DNA of 46,289 bases from Bacillota bacterium. Lineage in GTDB: Bacteria; Bacillota; Clostridia; Lachnospirales; Lachnospiraceae. The notes beneath the pieces were generated by a model. The model was not told where the DNA came from. It saw only the letters and a program-made list of their open reading frames with translations, and made no database searches. The position numbers and the translations under genes were made by a program. The stretch's first letter is position 1. The number at the start of each line of letters is the position of its first letter. The stretch spans positions 1 through 46,289 of the forward strand of contig JAEZTJ010000029.1 of assembly GCA_023421505.1 (NCBI GenBank). The letters run 5' to 3'. Of this stretch, positions 14,861 through 23,775 are shown in pieces.

Positions 14861-16252
14861 ATGTGGATCAGCATTGATCCTGACAGTGGTATTGCGCTGA
14901 ACAGACAGCTTTATAACAAGTTAAAAGAGATGATACTAGACGGTTCTTTAGTATCCGGTAAAAAATTACCCTCCACCAGAGCCTTGTCAAAGGAGCTTAG
15001 TATATCGAGGAATACTGTGCTAGAAGTCTACAGCCGATTAATCAGTGAAGGTTATATTGAAGGCCATCATGGTTCCGGAACTGTAGTATCAGACAATGTT
15101 CCTAAGCAACTAGTAAGGCTTGATAAACGTGAGATTAATTCTATACCTGATCGTATCAGCTCAGAAGAGGGCATGATAGATTTTCGCTCCGGTGTTCCAG
15201 ACTTAGAATATTTCCCACGTAGGATATGGGGGAGACTTTATCATAATATCTGCTGCGACCTTCCAGCCTCTGCCTTTCGATATAATAATCCTGCTGGTGT
15301 ATACGAGTTAAGAAATGCGATCTCCGATTATCTTTACCGCATGCGCGGAATTACCTGCAATCCGCATAATATCATGATAACTTCAGGCTCCACACAGGGT
15401 CTTTCTTTTATTTCTAAGTTATTATTTAAAGAGGTACGCGAAGTATTGGCAGAAGACCCCATACATAAAGGGTTAGTTAAAGTAATACAATCAATTGGTT
15501 ATTCTATTACAGGTGTTCCTGCTGATGGCAAAGGCATGAATACAGACTTACTAAAGCCAAATAATAATGTCTCTTTTATTTATACGACTCCATCCCATCA
15601 GTATCCTTTAGGTGGAATTTTGCCCTTACCTAGAAGAAATCAATTAATCCAATATTCCCTTGATAATCATTGTTATATTCTTGAGGATGATTATGATAGT
15701 GAATTCCGTTTTGAAGGACAGCCAGTCAATTCTTTGTATGAATTAAATCCGGAAAGAGTTATCTATATCGGAAGCTTCAGTAAAATACTGGCTCCGGCTC
15801 TTCGGCTTGGCTTTATACTGCTGCCTGATGAACTAATTGCACCTTATAAGGAATTGAAGCAATATACAGACGTACATACGGAGGCAATCTCCCAATATGT
15901 ACTTGCTGAATTTATTCAAAATGGTGATCTAGAACGCCATATTCGGAGAATGAAAAGGCTCTATGCAAAGAAACGCGAACATCTGCTAAAAGAAATGAAA
16001 GCATATTTTACGCAAGAATATGAAATCATGGGACAAGCTGCAGGCCTCCATATCGTTGTTCATTTTCGCAAGATACTATTTACTCCTGAGTTAATGGGAA
16101 GGATTGCATATGAGCATATAAAAATATACCCTGTGGCAAATTACTCCTTAAACCACAGGGTACATTTGAATGAAATCATTCTGGGGTATGCCCATTTAAC
16201 CTTTACTGAAATTACTGAGGGTATAAGAAAATTAAGCAAAATCCTAAATTAG
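14861..16252 (+). CDS. MocR/PdxR-type GntR family regulator with aminotransferase domain
   Basis: A 463-residue fusion. Residues 1-75 are a GntR winged helix (ALNRQLYNKLKEMILDGSL, LPSTRALSKELSISRNTVLEVY, EGYIEGHHGSGTVV). Residues about 110-460 are a fold-type I aminotransferase-like domain. The probable PLP-binding Lys is K308 in IGSFSKILAPALRLGF, and LEDDYDSEF holds the Asp contacting the pyridine ring. The family senses PLP or amino-acid adducts and regulates vitamin B6, GABA, taurine or transport genes. GAGGTG lies before the ATG. It is divergent from the EamA exporter, its likely target. A fragment related to its C-terminus occurs at 25871-25975. Confidence 0.92.
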   Translation: MWISIDPDSGIALNRQLYNKLKEMILDGSLVSGKKLPSTRALSKELSISRNTVLEVYSRLISEGYIEGHHGSGTVVSDNVPKQLVRLDKREINSIPDRISSEEGMIDFRSGVPDLEYFPRRIWGRLYHNICCDLPASAFRYNNPAGVYELRNAISDYLYRMRGITCNPHNIMITSGSTQGLSFISKLLFKEVREVLAEDPIHKGLVKVIQSIGYSITGVPADGKGMNTDLLKPNNNVSFIYTTPSHQYPLGGILPLPRRNQLIQYSLDNHCYILEDDYDSEFRFEGQPVNSLYELNPERVIYIGSFSKILAPALRLGFILLPDELIAPYKELKQYTDVHTEAISQYVLAEFIQNGDLERHIRRMKRLYAKKREHLLKEMKAYFTQEYEIMGQAAGLHIVVHFRKILFTPELMGRIAYEHIKIYPVANYSLNHRVHLNEIILGYAHLTFTEITEGIRKLSKILN

Positions 16253-16285
16253 CTTCTTATTATATCAGCTCTGACTGAAATCTTC

Positions 16286-16708
16286 CTAAAAATTGTCCAT
16301 CCCTGAGCTGCCACTGTCAAAACTGCTGCCGGAATCAAAATTACTAAAATCAAAGCTTCCTGAATCAAAATCATTCGAATCAAAGCTATTTGAATCAATG
16401 CTATTACCAATATCATTATTAGCAGAGCTTCCCGGATCAAAAGCATTATTATCATACTGCTCCGGATTTTGATCCATGTAATCCGGTATACCATCATGGT
16501 CCCTGTCCTGATTATTTTCCATATAATCAGGAACTCCATTAAAATTAAAATCATTTAAATTATGCTGCGCCGTATAATTCGAATGTAAATCTTGATTACT
16601 ATTCATTCCTCTCCTGTTGTTGCTATTTCCTTTATTTGTTGCTTTTACAATGGAACTGATTATTGATATGATAATAGCTGCAATAAATAAATATATGATA
16701 CTATTCAT
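16286..16708 (-). CDS. Small membrane-anchored Asp/Asn/Ser-rich protein with calcium-loop-like repeats
   Basis: A 140-residue protein with an N-terminal transmembrane segment (about 3-22), a polar linker, and two loops of the type D-N-N-G-x-x-D and D-x-D-x-D-G-x-x-D (NFNGVPDYM and DRDHDGIPDYMDQNP). These resemble thrombospondin type-3 or dockerin-like Ca2+-binding loops. The last 50 residues are low-complexity repeats of Phe-Asp-Ser-Gly-Ser. AAGGGGATTAGGG precedes the ATG. An overlapping 101-residue frame on the same strand is a shadow. It is probably an extracytoplasmic cation-binding tail protein. I do not recognise a named family; function is unknown. Confidence 0.7.
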   Translation of the reverse strand: MNSIIYLFIAAIIISIISSIVKATNKGNSNNRRGMNSNQDLHSNYTAQHNLNDFNFNGVPDYMENNQDRDHDGIPDYMDQNPEQYDNNAFDPGSSANNDIGNSIDSNSFDSNDFDSGSFDFSNFDSGSSFDSGSSGMDNF

Positions 16709-16729
16709 CCCTAATCCCCTTTACTTCTT

Positions 16730-16801
16730 AATATGTATTATAATTTATAAGTACAAAAACCAGTCTTTCCGAATGTTACTTCTAAAAGAATAATACATAT
16801 T
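16730..16801. repeat. 12-bp inverted repeat in the promoter region of the Asp-rich protein gene
   Basis: AATATGTATTAT (16730-16741) and ATAATACATATT (16790-16801) are perfect reverse complements with a 48-bp spacer, just upstream of the 16708 start. The remaining intergenic DNA to 17016 is AT-rich with nothing else I can support except a weak plus-strand promoter (TTGTAT, 17 bp, TACAAT) for the next gene. Confidence 0.5.
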
Positions 16802-17016
16802 ATGGAATATTTCAACGGTATAAATTTTATAGGTACATATATATCTTATTGCTTTTACTGATACATGTTACGATTTATAAAATTTTTATTCACATATCAT
16901 ATCAACATCATCATTAATGTCGCATTAACCTTATCTGTCCACTACTACCATATCTTCCACCATTTTACATTGTATTCAGAACATATGTTTGTTACAATTA
17001 ATTTGAGGTGATGCAC

Positions 17017-17298
17017 GTGCCATTTACAATCTATCCTGGAGTCAAACAATTTCATAATTATCCGTCAGGCCAACCTGTTGAGGCAAACGTTTCCTTTAAA
17101 TCTAACGGGGATTTTATTCCATTATACTTTCGCATTGAGATTAACTATATGCGTGAAACATATAAAATAAAAGCAATCAAGTCAATTAAAGATCAAGGAA
17201 ATATAAAAGCCTATGAGTGCACCTATGAATCTTATGGACAGGTTTTAACAGTAATATTAAAATTTGATATTCAAAATCGTATATGGGTGGTAGGATAA
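17017..17298 (+). CDS. Hypothetical protein, small, beta-rich
   Basis: A 93-residue protein I do not recognise. It starts MPFTIYPGVKQFHNYPSG and alternates hydrophobic and polar residues in the manner of an all-beta fold, ending in a strand (VLTVILKFDIQNRIWVVG). No signal peptide or transmembrane segment is seen, and no Cys/His metal site. The GTG at 17017 is preferred because GAGG at 17005-17008 lies 8 bp upstream; the ATG at 17011 is also possible but is too close to that site. It is alone on the plus strand and converges on the transporter operon. Confidence 0.6.
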   Translation: MPFTIYPGVKQFHNYPSGQPVEANVSFKSNGDFIPLYFRIEINYMRETYKIKAIKSIKDQGNIKAYECTYESYGQVLTVILKFDIQNRIWVVG

Positions 17299-17361
17299 GA
17301 AGTATATCGGTGTCTGCCATTTCACGGACATTCGTTTTATCAAACTAATAATCTATATTAA

Positions 17362-18255
17362 TTACTCCTTCACACCACCAACCATCATACCGTTGATAAA
17401 ATATCTCTGAAGTGATGGATAAAGACATACAATCGGAGCTGCCGTAAATATAGCTGTCGCGGCACGGATTGTAATCGGTGTAATCTGATTATTCGCGTTC
17501 TTCATGATAGACGCACTGCCTTGCTGCTGAGATACAGAGGTTAAAAGCTTCATCAACTCATACTGCATGGTTGTAAGATCCGGTCTGTTCATGTTATATA
17601 TCATTGCATCAAACCAGGAATTCCACTGAAATACAGCGACGAACAATACCACCGTAGCGATAACCGGTTTACACAACGGTAAAATAATTCTTATGAAAAT
17701 CTTCATATGCCCTGCTCCATCCACCTGCGCAGATTCTACAAAGCTGTCCGGCAGGCCATTCATATAAGTTCGTAGGACAATCATGTTGAACGCACTTATC
17801 ATACCCGGTATTATATATACCCAAAAGTTATTGGTTAATCCGAGACCCCTATAGAGTAATAAGGTAGGAACCAGACCACCGCTGACATACATGGTTAGCA
17901 CATAGAATAGTGATACCTGCTTCCGGAATAGAAATTCTTTCCTTGACAAAACATAGGAAAGTAGTGCAGTTGTAAACACATGAATAAAAGTCGCCACAAC
18001 CGTACGAAGTACCGAAACCCTAATTGCAGTCAGCATATTATCCTTTGTTACCACCGAATAGAAGTTCTGAAGCGTAAATTTTCTGGGTATTAAATATATT
18101 CCTCCGCGTATCGCATCCATACCATCATTTAAGGAAATAGCCAATGTATTCAATATAGGATATAAGGTAACTGCGCAGAAGATGGTCAAAATCAAAGTAT
18201 TTACGATAGTAAAGAGGATATCTGCCCTACTTTTTTTCTTTCTTTTAATCTTCAT
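17362..18255 (-). CDS. Carbohydrate ABC transporter permease, LplC/YtcP-type
   Basis: A 297-residue MetI-like (CUT1) permease with six predicted transmembrane segments. The cytoplasmic EAA-type loop, VESAQVDGAGHMKIFIRIILPL, fits the LplC/YtcP group. It imports an oligosaccharide together with the larger permease and solute-binding protein encoded immediately upstream. It is the last gene of the minus-strand operon and has a strong GGAGGAGGGAG site, only 15 bp after the preceding gene. No ATPase is encoded here; CUT1 systems of this type commonly borrow a shared MsmK-like ATPase encoded elsewhere. Confidence 0.92.
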   Translation of the reverse strand: MKIKRKKKSRADILFTIVNTLILTIFCAVTLYPILNTLAISLNDGMDAIRGGIYLIPRKFTLQNFYSVVTKDNMLTAIRVSVLRTVVATFIHVFTTALLSYVLSRKEFLFRKQVSLFYVLTMYVSGGLVPTLLLYRGLGLTNNFWVYIIPGMISAFNMIVLRTYMNGLPDSFVESAQVDGAGHMKIFIRIILPLCKPVIATVVLFVAVFQWNSWFDAMIYNMNRPDLTTMQYELMKLLTSVSQQQGSASIMKNANNQITPITIRAATAIFTAAPIVCLYPSLQRYFINGMMVGGVKE

Positions 18256-18270
18256 TCTTTCTCCCTCCTC

Positions 18271-19899
18271 CTAGAACAACCGCTCTTCATTGGCGGCCTT
18301 CGCTGCGCGGTTAGCAATCACGATCAACAGGATACTTACTACGCTCCTAAATATACCCGCCGCGGTACCGAGGGAGAAGTCTACTCCTGCACCAAAGGAA
18401 TGGTCCAGCACAAATACATCGATAACATAGGAGGTTGCACGCGTCAAGTCCCTGCCCAATAGGTATTGTGCTTCAAAGCCAGAATTCATGATCATACCTA
18501 AGTTAATGATCAACAGCACGAAGATTGTGGATTTGATTCCAGGTAGGGTAATATGAAGCATTTTCTTAAATCTTCCGGCACCATCAATGGCGGCTGCTTC
18601 ATACAAATCAGGATTGATGGAAGTCATGGCAGCCAGGTAAATGATACTGTTCCAGCCGGTCTCCTTCCAAACCACTGCTAACCCAATAATCCACCAGAAA
18701 TATTTCGGATCGGCAAAAAAATTAATGGAAGAACCAATTAAATGTGTCTTTGTAAGCAAATCATTAATAATACCTGTCTCCATTGCCAGAACATCGCTGA
18801 CAATACCTGCAACAATAATCCAAGAGAGGAAATGAGGTAAATAGGATACGGTCTGGACAAGCTTCTTCCCTTTTAAGCTCTTTAATTCATTTAAAAGCAA
18901 TGCAAACCCGATTGCACATACTAGACTGAAGACCAGATTGATAAAACTCATTACAACCGTATTACGGAACACCCTCAGAAACTCATCATTACTGAATAGG
19001 AATTTGAACTTCTCCCAGGCTATCCACATCTGATTGTCTGCTGCCGGTTTAAACTTCTGAAACGCCATAGTCCAGCCTGCCAGCGGATAATAGTAAAAGA
19101 TAAAGCCATAGATCAGAAACGGTAATGACATAAAAATCAACTGCTTCTGTCTGACAACCATTCTCCAGGTAACATAGCCCTCCGCCTGCTGATGGTAGGA
19201 CGCCACAGTGGCGATCAACCACACCAGTACCTGAGTCATAATAATAACTATAAAACCGGGACCCCAGTTTCGGGAATAGAATTTCTCCAACTGCAAAGCT
19301 CCGATACTGATAGAGTTGGAGCTGATTAAGCCCAGTAATGAGAGAAGAACCGAGGCAAGGGCTAACCGCTTCACAAGCCTATAATACTTATCTCCCTTTG
19401 TGCGCAGCATATAGATGCCGGATATCAATGCCATTATAATCGTAGCAAGCATGCAGAATATAACAAGGACAGAATCTATGATATCCTGCTCCAGATGGTT
19501 AATAATAGATGCACACAGCTTTATCATTTCAAAAAAGCCAAATTCTTTATCATTGAATATAGCGATTGTCGAGATCTCCGCCTTCTTTGCTTCAAGATCG
19601 GCAGTTAATAAATCTACTATGTAATACTGATCCTCTGTTAAGTCTTCGGTTACTTTCTCACTATCTTTGCCCTTTATAATGTTTTTTAAGGCATTATAAA
19701 CAGCCGATCTCTTTACATCCTCCTGCTTAGCAATACGATCCACGATACGGCTTCTTAGTGCCGCTTGGTCAACATCCAGCACACTACCTTCTTTCGTTAT
19801 CTCCCGATCGGGAAGCTTAAGGTAAGGAAGGAATATATTTATCATAGCTATAAAGCACAAGACAGCTATAATAATATAATAAGGTTTGCGCTTTTTCAT
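18271..19899 (-). CDS. LplB-type ABC transporter permease with large N-terminal membrane extension
   Basis: A 542-residue protein. The C-terminal about 290 residues are a typical LplB/YteP permease (MSLPFLIYGFIFYYYPLAGW and onward; EAA loop EAAAIDGAGRFKKMLHITLPG; CUT1 end NRAAKAANEERLF). The first about 245 residues are extra. They comprise a transmembrane helix (about 8-25), an acidic soluble segment of about 110 residues rich in Asp/Glu/Lys, and three further membrane helices (about 145-235). LplB homologues are usually about 300 residues. ATG at 19899 is used because GGAGG lies 7 bp upstream. The operon order after the regulators is binding protein, this gene, LplC-type permease. Confidence 0.9.
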   Translation of the reverse strand: MKKRKPYYIIIAVLCFIAMINIFLPYLKLPDREITKEGSVLDVDQAALRSRIVDRIAKQEDVKRSAVYNALKNIIKGKDSEKVTEDLTEDQYYIVDLLTADLEAKKAEISTIAIFNDKEFGFFEMIKLCASIINHLEQDIIDSVLVIFCMLATIIMALISGIYMLRTKGDKYYRLVKRLALASVLLSLLGLISSNSISIGALQLEKFYSRNWGPGFIVIIMTQVLVWLIATVASYHQQAEGYVTWRMVVRQKQLIFMSLPFLIYGFIFYYYPLAGWTMAFQKFKPAADNQMWIAWEKFKFLFSNDEFLRVFRNTVVMSFINLVFSLVCAIGFALLLNELKSLKGKKLVQTVSYLPHFLSWIIVAGIVSDVLAMETGIINDLLTKTHLIGSSINFFADPKYFWWIIGLAVVWKETGWNSIIYLAAMTSINPDLYEAAAIDGAGRFKKMLHITLPGIKSTIFVLLIINLGMIMNSGFEAQYLLGRDLTRATSYVIDVFVLDHSFGAGVDFSLGTAAGIFRSVVSILLIVIANRAAKAANEERLF

Positions 19900-20059
19900 A
19901 CAAGTGCCTCCAGTCATACTTGTTCAAATGTTCTTAATCCGGAACATCATGGAGGGTAGCATCCATCGTATCCGTAGGTAAATATATATCTGAATTATAT
20001 AAACATACTTAAGCCTGTTTCGTATAGTCCCGTCTATATAACGAATCTTCCCCTTAATA

Positions 20060-20119
20060 ATAGGGTGCCTTAAACGGTTTCAAAATCTTCCTCTGTCACC
20101 ATTCATTAAGGCACCCTAT
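20060..20119 (-). other. Intergenic hairpin between solute-binding protein and permease genes
   Basis: A perfect 14-bp stem (ATAGGGTGCCTTAA 20060-20073, TTAAGGCACCCTAT 20106-20119) encloses a 32-nt loop. It lacks a U-tract, so it may act as a 3' stabiliser or partial terminator that keeps the binding-protein message more abundant than the permease message, as malE-malF hairpins do (analogy). Confidence 0.6.
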
Positions 20120-20153
20120 CTATTTACTCTAGTTACCTTTTTTTACAGAACCA

Positions 20154-21899
20154 CTACTCACCTTTTGCCACAGTTATTCTATTTCTGAGCTCTGTTGTTA
20201 ATGCGTCGAGATAGGCATCAATATCAACTTCTTCTTTATATGTTGCCAGATAATCATCCCAAATGGTATCGAACTCATCTGCCGGTGCCATCATAGCCTT
20301 AGGAAGCCATGCGTGCTTCAGTTCAGTAATCTTCGTCTTCGCCTGACCCTCAGGTGAGTCGCTCGTCCATGTATTGGTACATGACCACATCGGATACCAA
20401 GGATCATTCTCTGTCTTTGTCTCGCCTAAGAAACCAAGGAAATTCTTATAGCCATAACCATCCAGAAGCTGCTTCTCAACATCATATAATGTACTGTAGA
20501 ATTCGTTCGGTTGGTTCTTCGGATCCTGCGCATTGAGACCATCCGCAAGCATTCCTTCGAAATGCGGGAAGTATGCATATGCCTGATTAACAAGATTGTC
20601 AGTTACATAATCCTGATTATCGTAGTTCGCTCTCTGCTCGTCTGTCTTATAGAATACGCCGTCATCACCCTTCATATAGTCAACGCCTTCCTGGCCCCAA
20701 TATCTTAAAGCCATCATCTCAGGAGAAAGAAGGTCGTTAACGAACTTTAATGCACCGGGAATATCCTTGCAGCTTACGGTAATGGCTAAACCATTACTTA
20801 CATCAAAAGCGGGAGGACAATGCCACTGCTGTTTACCGTCACCTGAATAGGAAATCGGCAGCGGAACATAGGTTTTCCCAATCTTGCCGTCCGTTATTAA
20901 TGCCTGCTGAGCCGTATTGAAGTTCCACATCTGATCCAGTGTACCAAGTACTCTGCCGGTAGACAGTAAAGCCATATACTGGTCATATGTCATCGTGAAG
21001 GTCTCAGGATGAACCAATCCGTCATTAAAAGCTTGATTAATTCTCTTATAATAAGTCTTAGCTTCCGGTAAGGTATTGTAGTCAAGTGCCTCTTCCTTCG
21101 CAGGATCAACGATACAAGCACCTTCATTAGGATATCCCATCAAAAAATACGGAGGATTCTCAACACCGAAATATCTCCAGTCTTCCGTACTCATGGTGAA
21201 ACCTACGGTCTCCTGTCCGTCTTCTGTTGTAGGATGTGCCTCTTTATATGATTTGATTAAATCAAAATACTGGTCTAAGGTTGTAATCTTCGGGAAGTTT
21301 GCCCAAATCAGAACGTCCTTCTGAATCCAGATTGCTTCATCCCAATGATAGGTTTGCATATCAGCGCCCTGAATAATACCAAACTGAGGAATTAAATAGA
21401 TGTGTCCGTCTTCCTTTCTAAGCTTATTCCAGTTAGATTCTGATAAATAGTTCTTAATATTCGGATAGTCATCCCAATACTCATCAATCGGAATCAATGC
21501 CCCCGCATCAATTAGCGCAGGAGTACCCGTTGAACCTGTGATAAAATCAGGATATTCGCCGCCTGCAATCATAACGCCAATTCGCTCATCCGCAGTCTGT
21601 CCTGTTAACCAGGTTACCTTAGCCCAAGCGCCTGTTTTTTCTGCGATTGCTCTTACGCATCTGTTATCGTCAGGTACTTCGATGCCTGATACTGCGTTAA
21701 ACATAGTAAACATTTTTTCTTCTTTTGGTTCGGTGGTAACAGTATCCTTACTATCATCTGTAGCTGCTTGCTGATCCGTCACCGTGTTATCAGAGCCCTT
21801 TGTGCTGGTACTGTCCTCTTCCTTCTTGCAGCCAACAAGCATGGTGCCAAATAATGTGATTACCATGATAAGGGCAATCAGAGTTTTGAATTTTTTCAT
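20154..21899 (-). CDS. Extracellular solute-binding lipoprotein, LplA-type
   Basis: A 581-residue binding protein of CUT1 importers. The lipoprotein signal has Cys24 (MLVGC), followed by an acidic Ser/Thr-rich linker (about 25-60) and a long ligand-binding fold. Segments such as VMIAGGEYPDFITG, ALIPIDEYWDDYPNIKNYL and HIYLIPQFG are typical of the large LplA/YtcQ group, which binds pectin- or host-derived oligosaccharides. The exact sugar is not readable. GGGAGG precedes the ATG, and 259 bp separate it from the response-regulator gene. That gap should contain the YesN-regulated promoter. The downstream hairpin at 20060-20119 separates it from the permeases. Confidence 0.93.
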   Translation of the reverse strand: MKKFKTLIALIMVITLFGTMLVGCKKEEDSTSTKGSDNTVTDQQAATDDSKDTVTTEPKEEKMFTMFNAVSGIEVPDDNRCVRAIAEKTGAWAKVTWLTGQTADERIGVMIAGGEYPDFITGSTGTPALIDAGALIPIDEYWDDYPNIKNYLSESNWNKLRKEDGHIYLIPQFGIIQGADMQTYHWDEAIWIQKDVLIWANFPKITTLDQYFDLIKSYKEAHPTTEDGQETVGFTMSTEDWRYFGVENPPYFLMGYPNEGACIVDPAKEEALDYNTLPEAKTYYKRINQAFNDGLVHPETFTMTYDQYMALLSTGRVLGTLDQMWNFNTAQQALITDGKIGKTYVPLPISYSGDGKQQWHCPPAFDVSNGLAITVSCKDIPGALKFVNDLLSPEMMALRYWGQEGVDYMKGDDGVFYKTDEQRANYDNQDYVTDNLVNQAYAYFPHFEGMLADGLNAQDPKNQPNEFYSTLYDVEKQLLDGYGYKNFLGFLGETKTENDPWYPMWSCTNTWTSDSPEGQAKTKITELKHAWLPKAMMAPADEFDTIWDDYLATYKEEVDIDAYLDALTTELRNRITVAKGE

Positions 21900-22149
21900 A
21901 CTATTCCTCCCTGTCTAGTTTTGCTAAAGCTATGCAAAAGATACATAGTTTAACTATAAACATCATAGCATTTCCATAAATTAGCATCAACTTACAAAGT
22001 ATAGTCAAAATACTAATAATTATATTACCTTATAATCTGATGCTTTCTACCGGTTTTTTGTAACATATGCATAAAAATCAAGCAATTCAAACAATTAGAA
22101 TTAGTCTATGAATTAATATGTTGCTTTGCCAAATACAGTAACTGTACAG

Positions 22150-22176
22150 AAAAGCTTCTCAGGACTTGAGGCTTTT
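22150..22176 (-). terminator. Hairpin overlapping the response-regulator stop codon, weak terminator
   Basis: AAAAGCTTCTCA (22150-22161) pairs with TGAGGCTTTT (22167-22176) with one bulge. The U residues lie in the stem and no long U-tract follows, so termination would be partial. It could separate regulator expression from the transporter genes. Confidence 0.4.
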
Positions 22177-23775
22177 TTTACTTGTTAGATACTGTTTTCT
22201 ATATTGCAAAGGCGTGATACCCTTGATCTGTACGAACTTACTGATGAAATAGTCCGTGTTATTAAAGCCGACTGCACTTGCGATCAGATAAATCTGTTCA
22301 TCAGAGCGTCGCAGCAGCTCTGCTGAGCGGTCAATCCTGTAATTATTTAAATAATCCTTGAAGGAACTGCCATACTGCCTCTTGAATATCTGTCCAAGAT
22401 AAGCACTATTGATGTAATACTTTTCACTCAAATATTTCAGGCTTAGATTATCCATATAGTGCTCAGTAATTTCCTTCTCGATTTCGGTTAACACCCCTCC
22501 GAAGGTATGCTGCCTTAATTGCACTAAGTAGGCAGAAAATTCTAGAGCAAATTCTTTAAAATGCTTAACGCTCCCCCTGACAGCCATCTTTTCATAGCCT
22601 CCCTGGCTGATCATCTTATAGATATCTCCCTGATCAAAGTCAGAATCTAGATCCTTTGCCATACATATTAAGTTGAATAACAGATAATCCAGATTAATTT
22701 TGATTATATCCGGCTCAGTAGCCAGTTCCTTTAAATACTCATATACTGCATCTATCCTATCCTCAATCCCTTTCTCGTCGTTTTCCTCGATAGCCTTTAT
22801 CAGATCATCCATCATATACTTATCAATGGGATGTCTTCCGGTTCTCGGCTTATTCACTAACTCATCATAATAAGCGATATCCATCTCCCTAGAGAAAAGC
22901 CGGAAGGTATGTGCAATCGTAGCAGATTTATAAGATTCGGAAATCTGGCGAATATCCTCAACCCTTTGTCCGATATATAATATTATTTTATGTTTCAAGG
23001 CTTCACTGAGTTTCTGATACAGCCTCAGAATATACTCCTTCTCATTTAAACCCATCCCTTCCCCCAGCTTTTTTACATAGATAAATCCTACACCATAAGC
23101 CTCTCTACCATAAGCGGCATCCATATAGGCATGGTACCAGTTCTCGCATAGATAAACTCGCAAGGAATCATATAGTATATTCTTCTCTCTCGTCTTTTCT
23201 TCATTGGAAAGCCGTTGAAAGCCATCATCCGCTGAATCGTATTCAATGTTTATAAACCGGAGCTTGACCGTATCATAGAGATATCTCTTTACATATTCCA
23301 AAGCCTCAGTATCATACTTATTTAATAAAAGATCAGAAAGAAAGCGGTCAAATCTCATCTTATTAGAATCCTCCAACCTTTTTCTCTCAGCAATTTCTTT
23401 ATAATACTGATCTTTAAAGCTCTCCAATGCCCATATCAGTTCTTCTTTCTGAACAGGCTTCAAGACATAATCAATCACGCTATACTTAATTGCCTTTCGG
23501 GCATATTCAAATTCATTATAACCGCTTAATATGATAAAATTGATTTGCTTCGATACATGTTCCCAGGTTCGTTCAATCAGCTCCAGACCGCCCATATTGG
23601 GCATCTTGATATCGGTAATGACTAGATCATATTCACCTGACTCCATAAGCTCAAGTGCCTCCTTGCCGGTGGCCGCCTCACCGCTCAATATAAACCCGTA
23701 TTGCTCCCAATTGATTAAGATTTTCAACCCCTGCCTGATATATGGCTCATCATCTACAATCATTACTTTTATCAT
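22159..23775 (-). CDS. YesN-type response regulator (REC plus AraC HTH)
   Basis: A 538-residue two-component regulator. The N-terminal receiver domain has acidic residues D8-D9, phosphoacceptor D55 (VITDIKMP) and the VLKPV lysine motif. A poorly conserved middle of about 300 residues follows, then a C-terminal AraC DNA-binding domain (LSLKYLSEKYYINSAYLGQI and YLIASAVGFNNTDYFISKF). This REC-linker-AraC layout is the YesN family, which controls carbohydrate uptake genes in Firmicutes. It directly follows the kinase gene (TAAATG junction, no gap) with GGAGGGT inside the kinase 3' end, so the two are coupled. The probable target is the adjacent sugar transporter. Confidence 0.94.
   Translation of the reverse strand: MIKVMIVDDEPYIRQGLKILINWEQYGFILSGEAATGKEALELMESGEYDLVITDIKMPNMGGLELIERTWEHVSKQINFIILSGYNEFEYARKAIKYSVIDYVLKPVQKEELIWALESFKDQYYKEIAERKRLEDSNKMRFDRFLSDLLLNKYDTEALEYVKRYLYDTVKLRFINIEYDSADDGFQRLSNEEKTREKNILYDSLRVYLCENWYHAYMDAAYGREAYGVGFIYVKKLGEGMGLNEKEYILRLYQKLSEALKHKIILYIGQRVEDIRQISESYKSATIAHTFRLFSREMDIAYYDELVNKPRTGRHPIDKYMMDDLIKAIEENDEKGIEDRIDAVYEYLKELATEPDIIKINLDYLLFNLICMAKDLDSDFDQGDIYKMISQGGYEKMAVRGSVKHFKEFALEFSAYLVQLRQHTFGGVLTEIEKEITEHYMDNLSLKYLSEKYYINSAYLGQIFKRQYGSSFKDYLNNYRIDRSAELLRRSDEQIYLIASAVGFNNTDYFISKFVQIKGITPLQYRKQYLTSKKSLKS

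Noticed and set aside
14861..16252. True aminotransferase instead of regulator
   Set aside because: The N-terminal GntR winged helix and position next to a divergent exporter fit a MocR regulator.
16249..16554. 101-codon minus-strand ORF overlapping the Asp-rich protein
   Set aside because: Shadow frame of the 140-residue gene, with Ile/Met/Leu-only composition produced by the repeated Asp/Ser codons.
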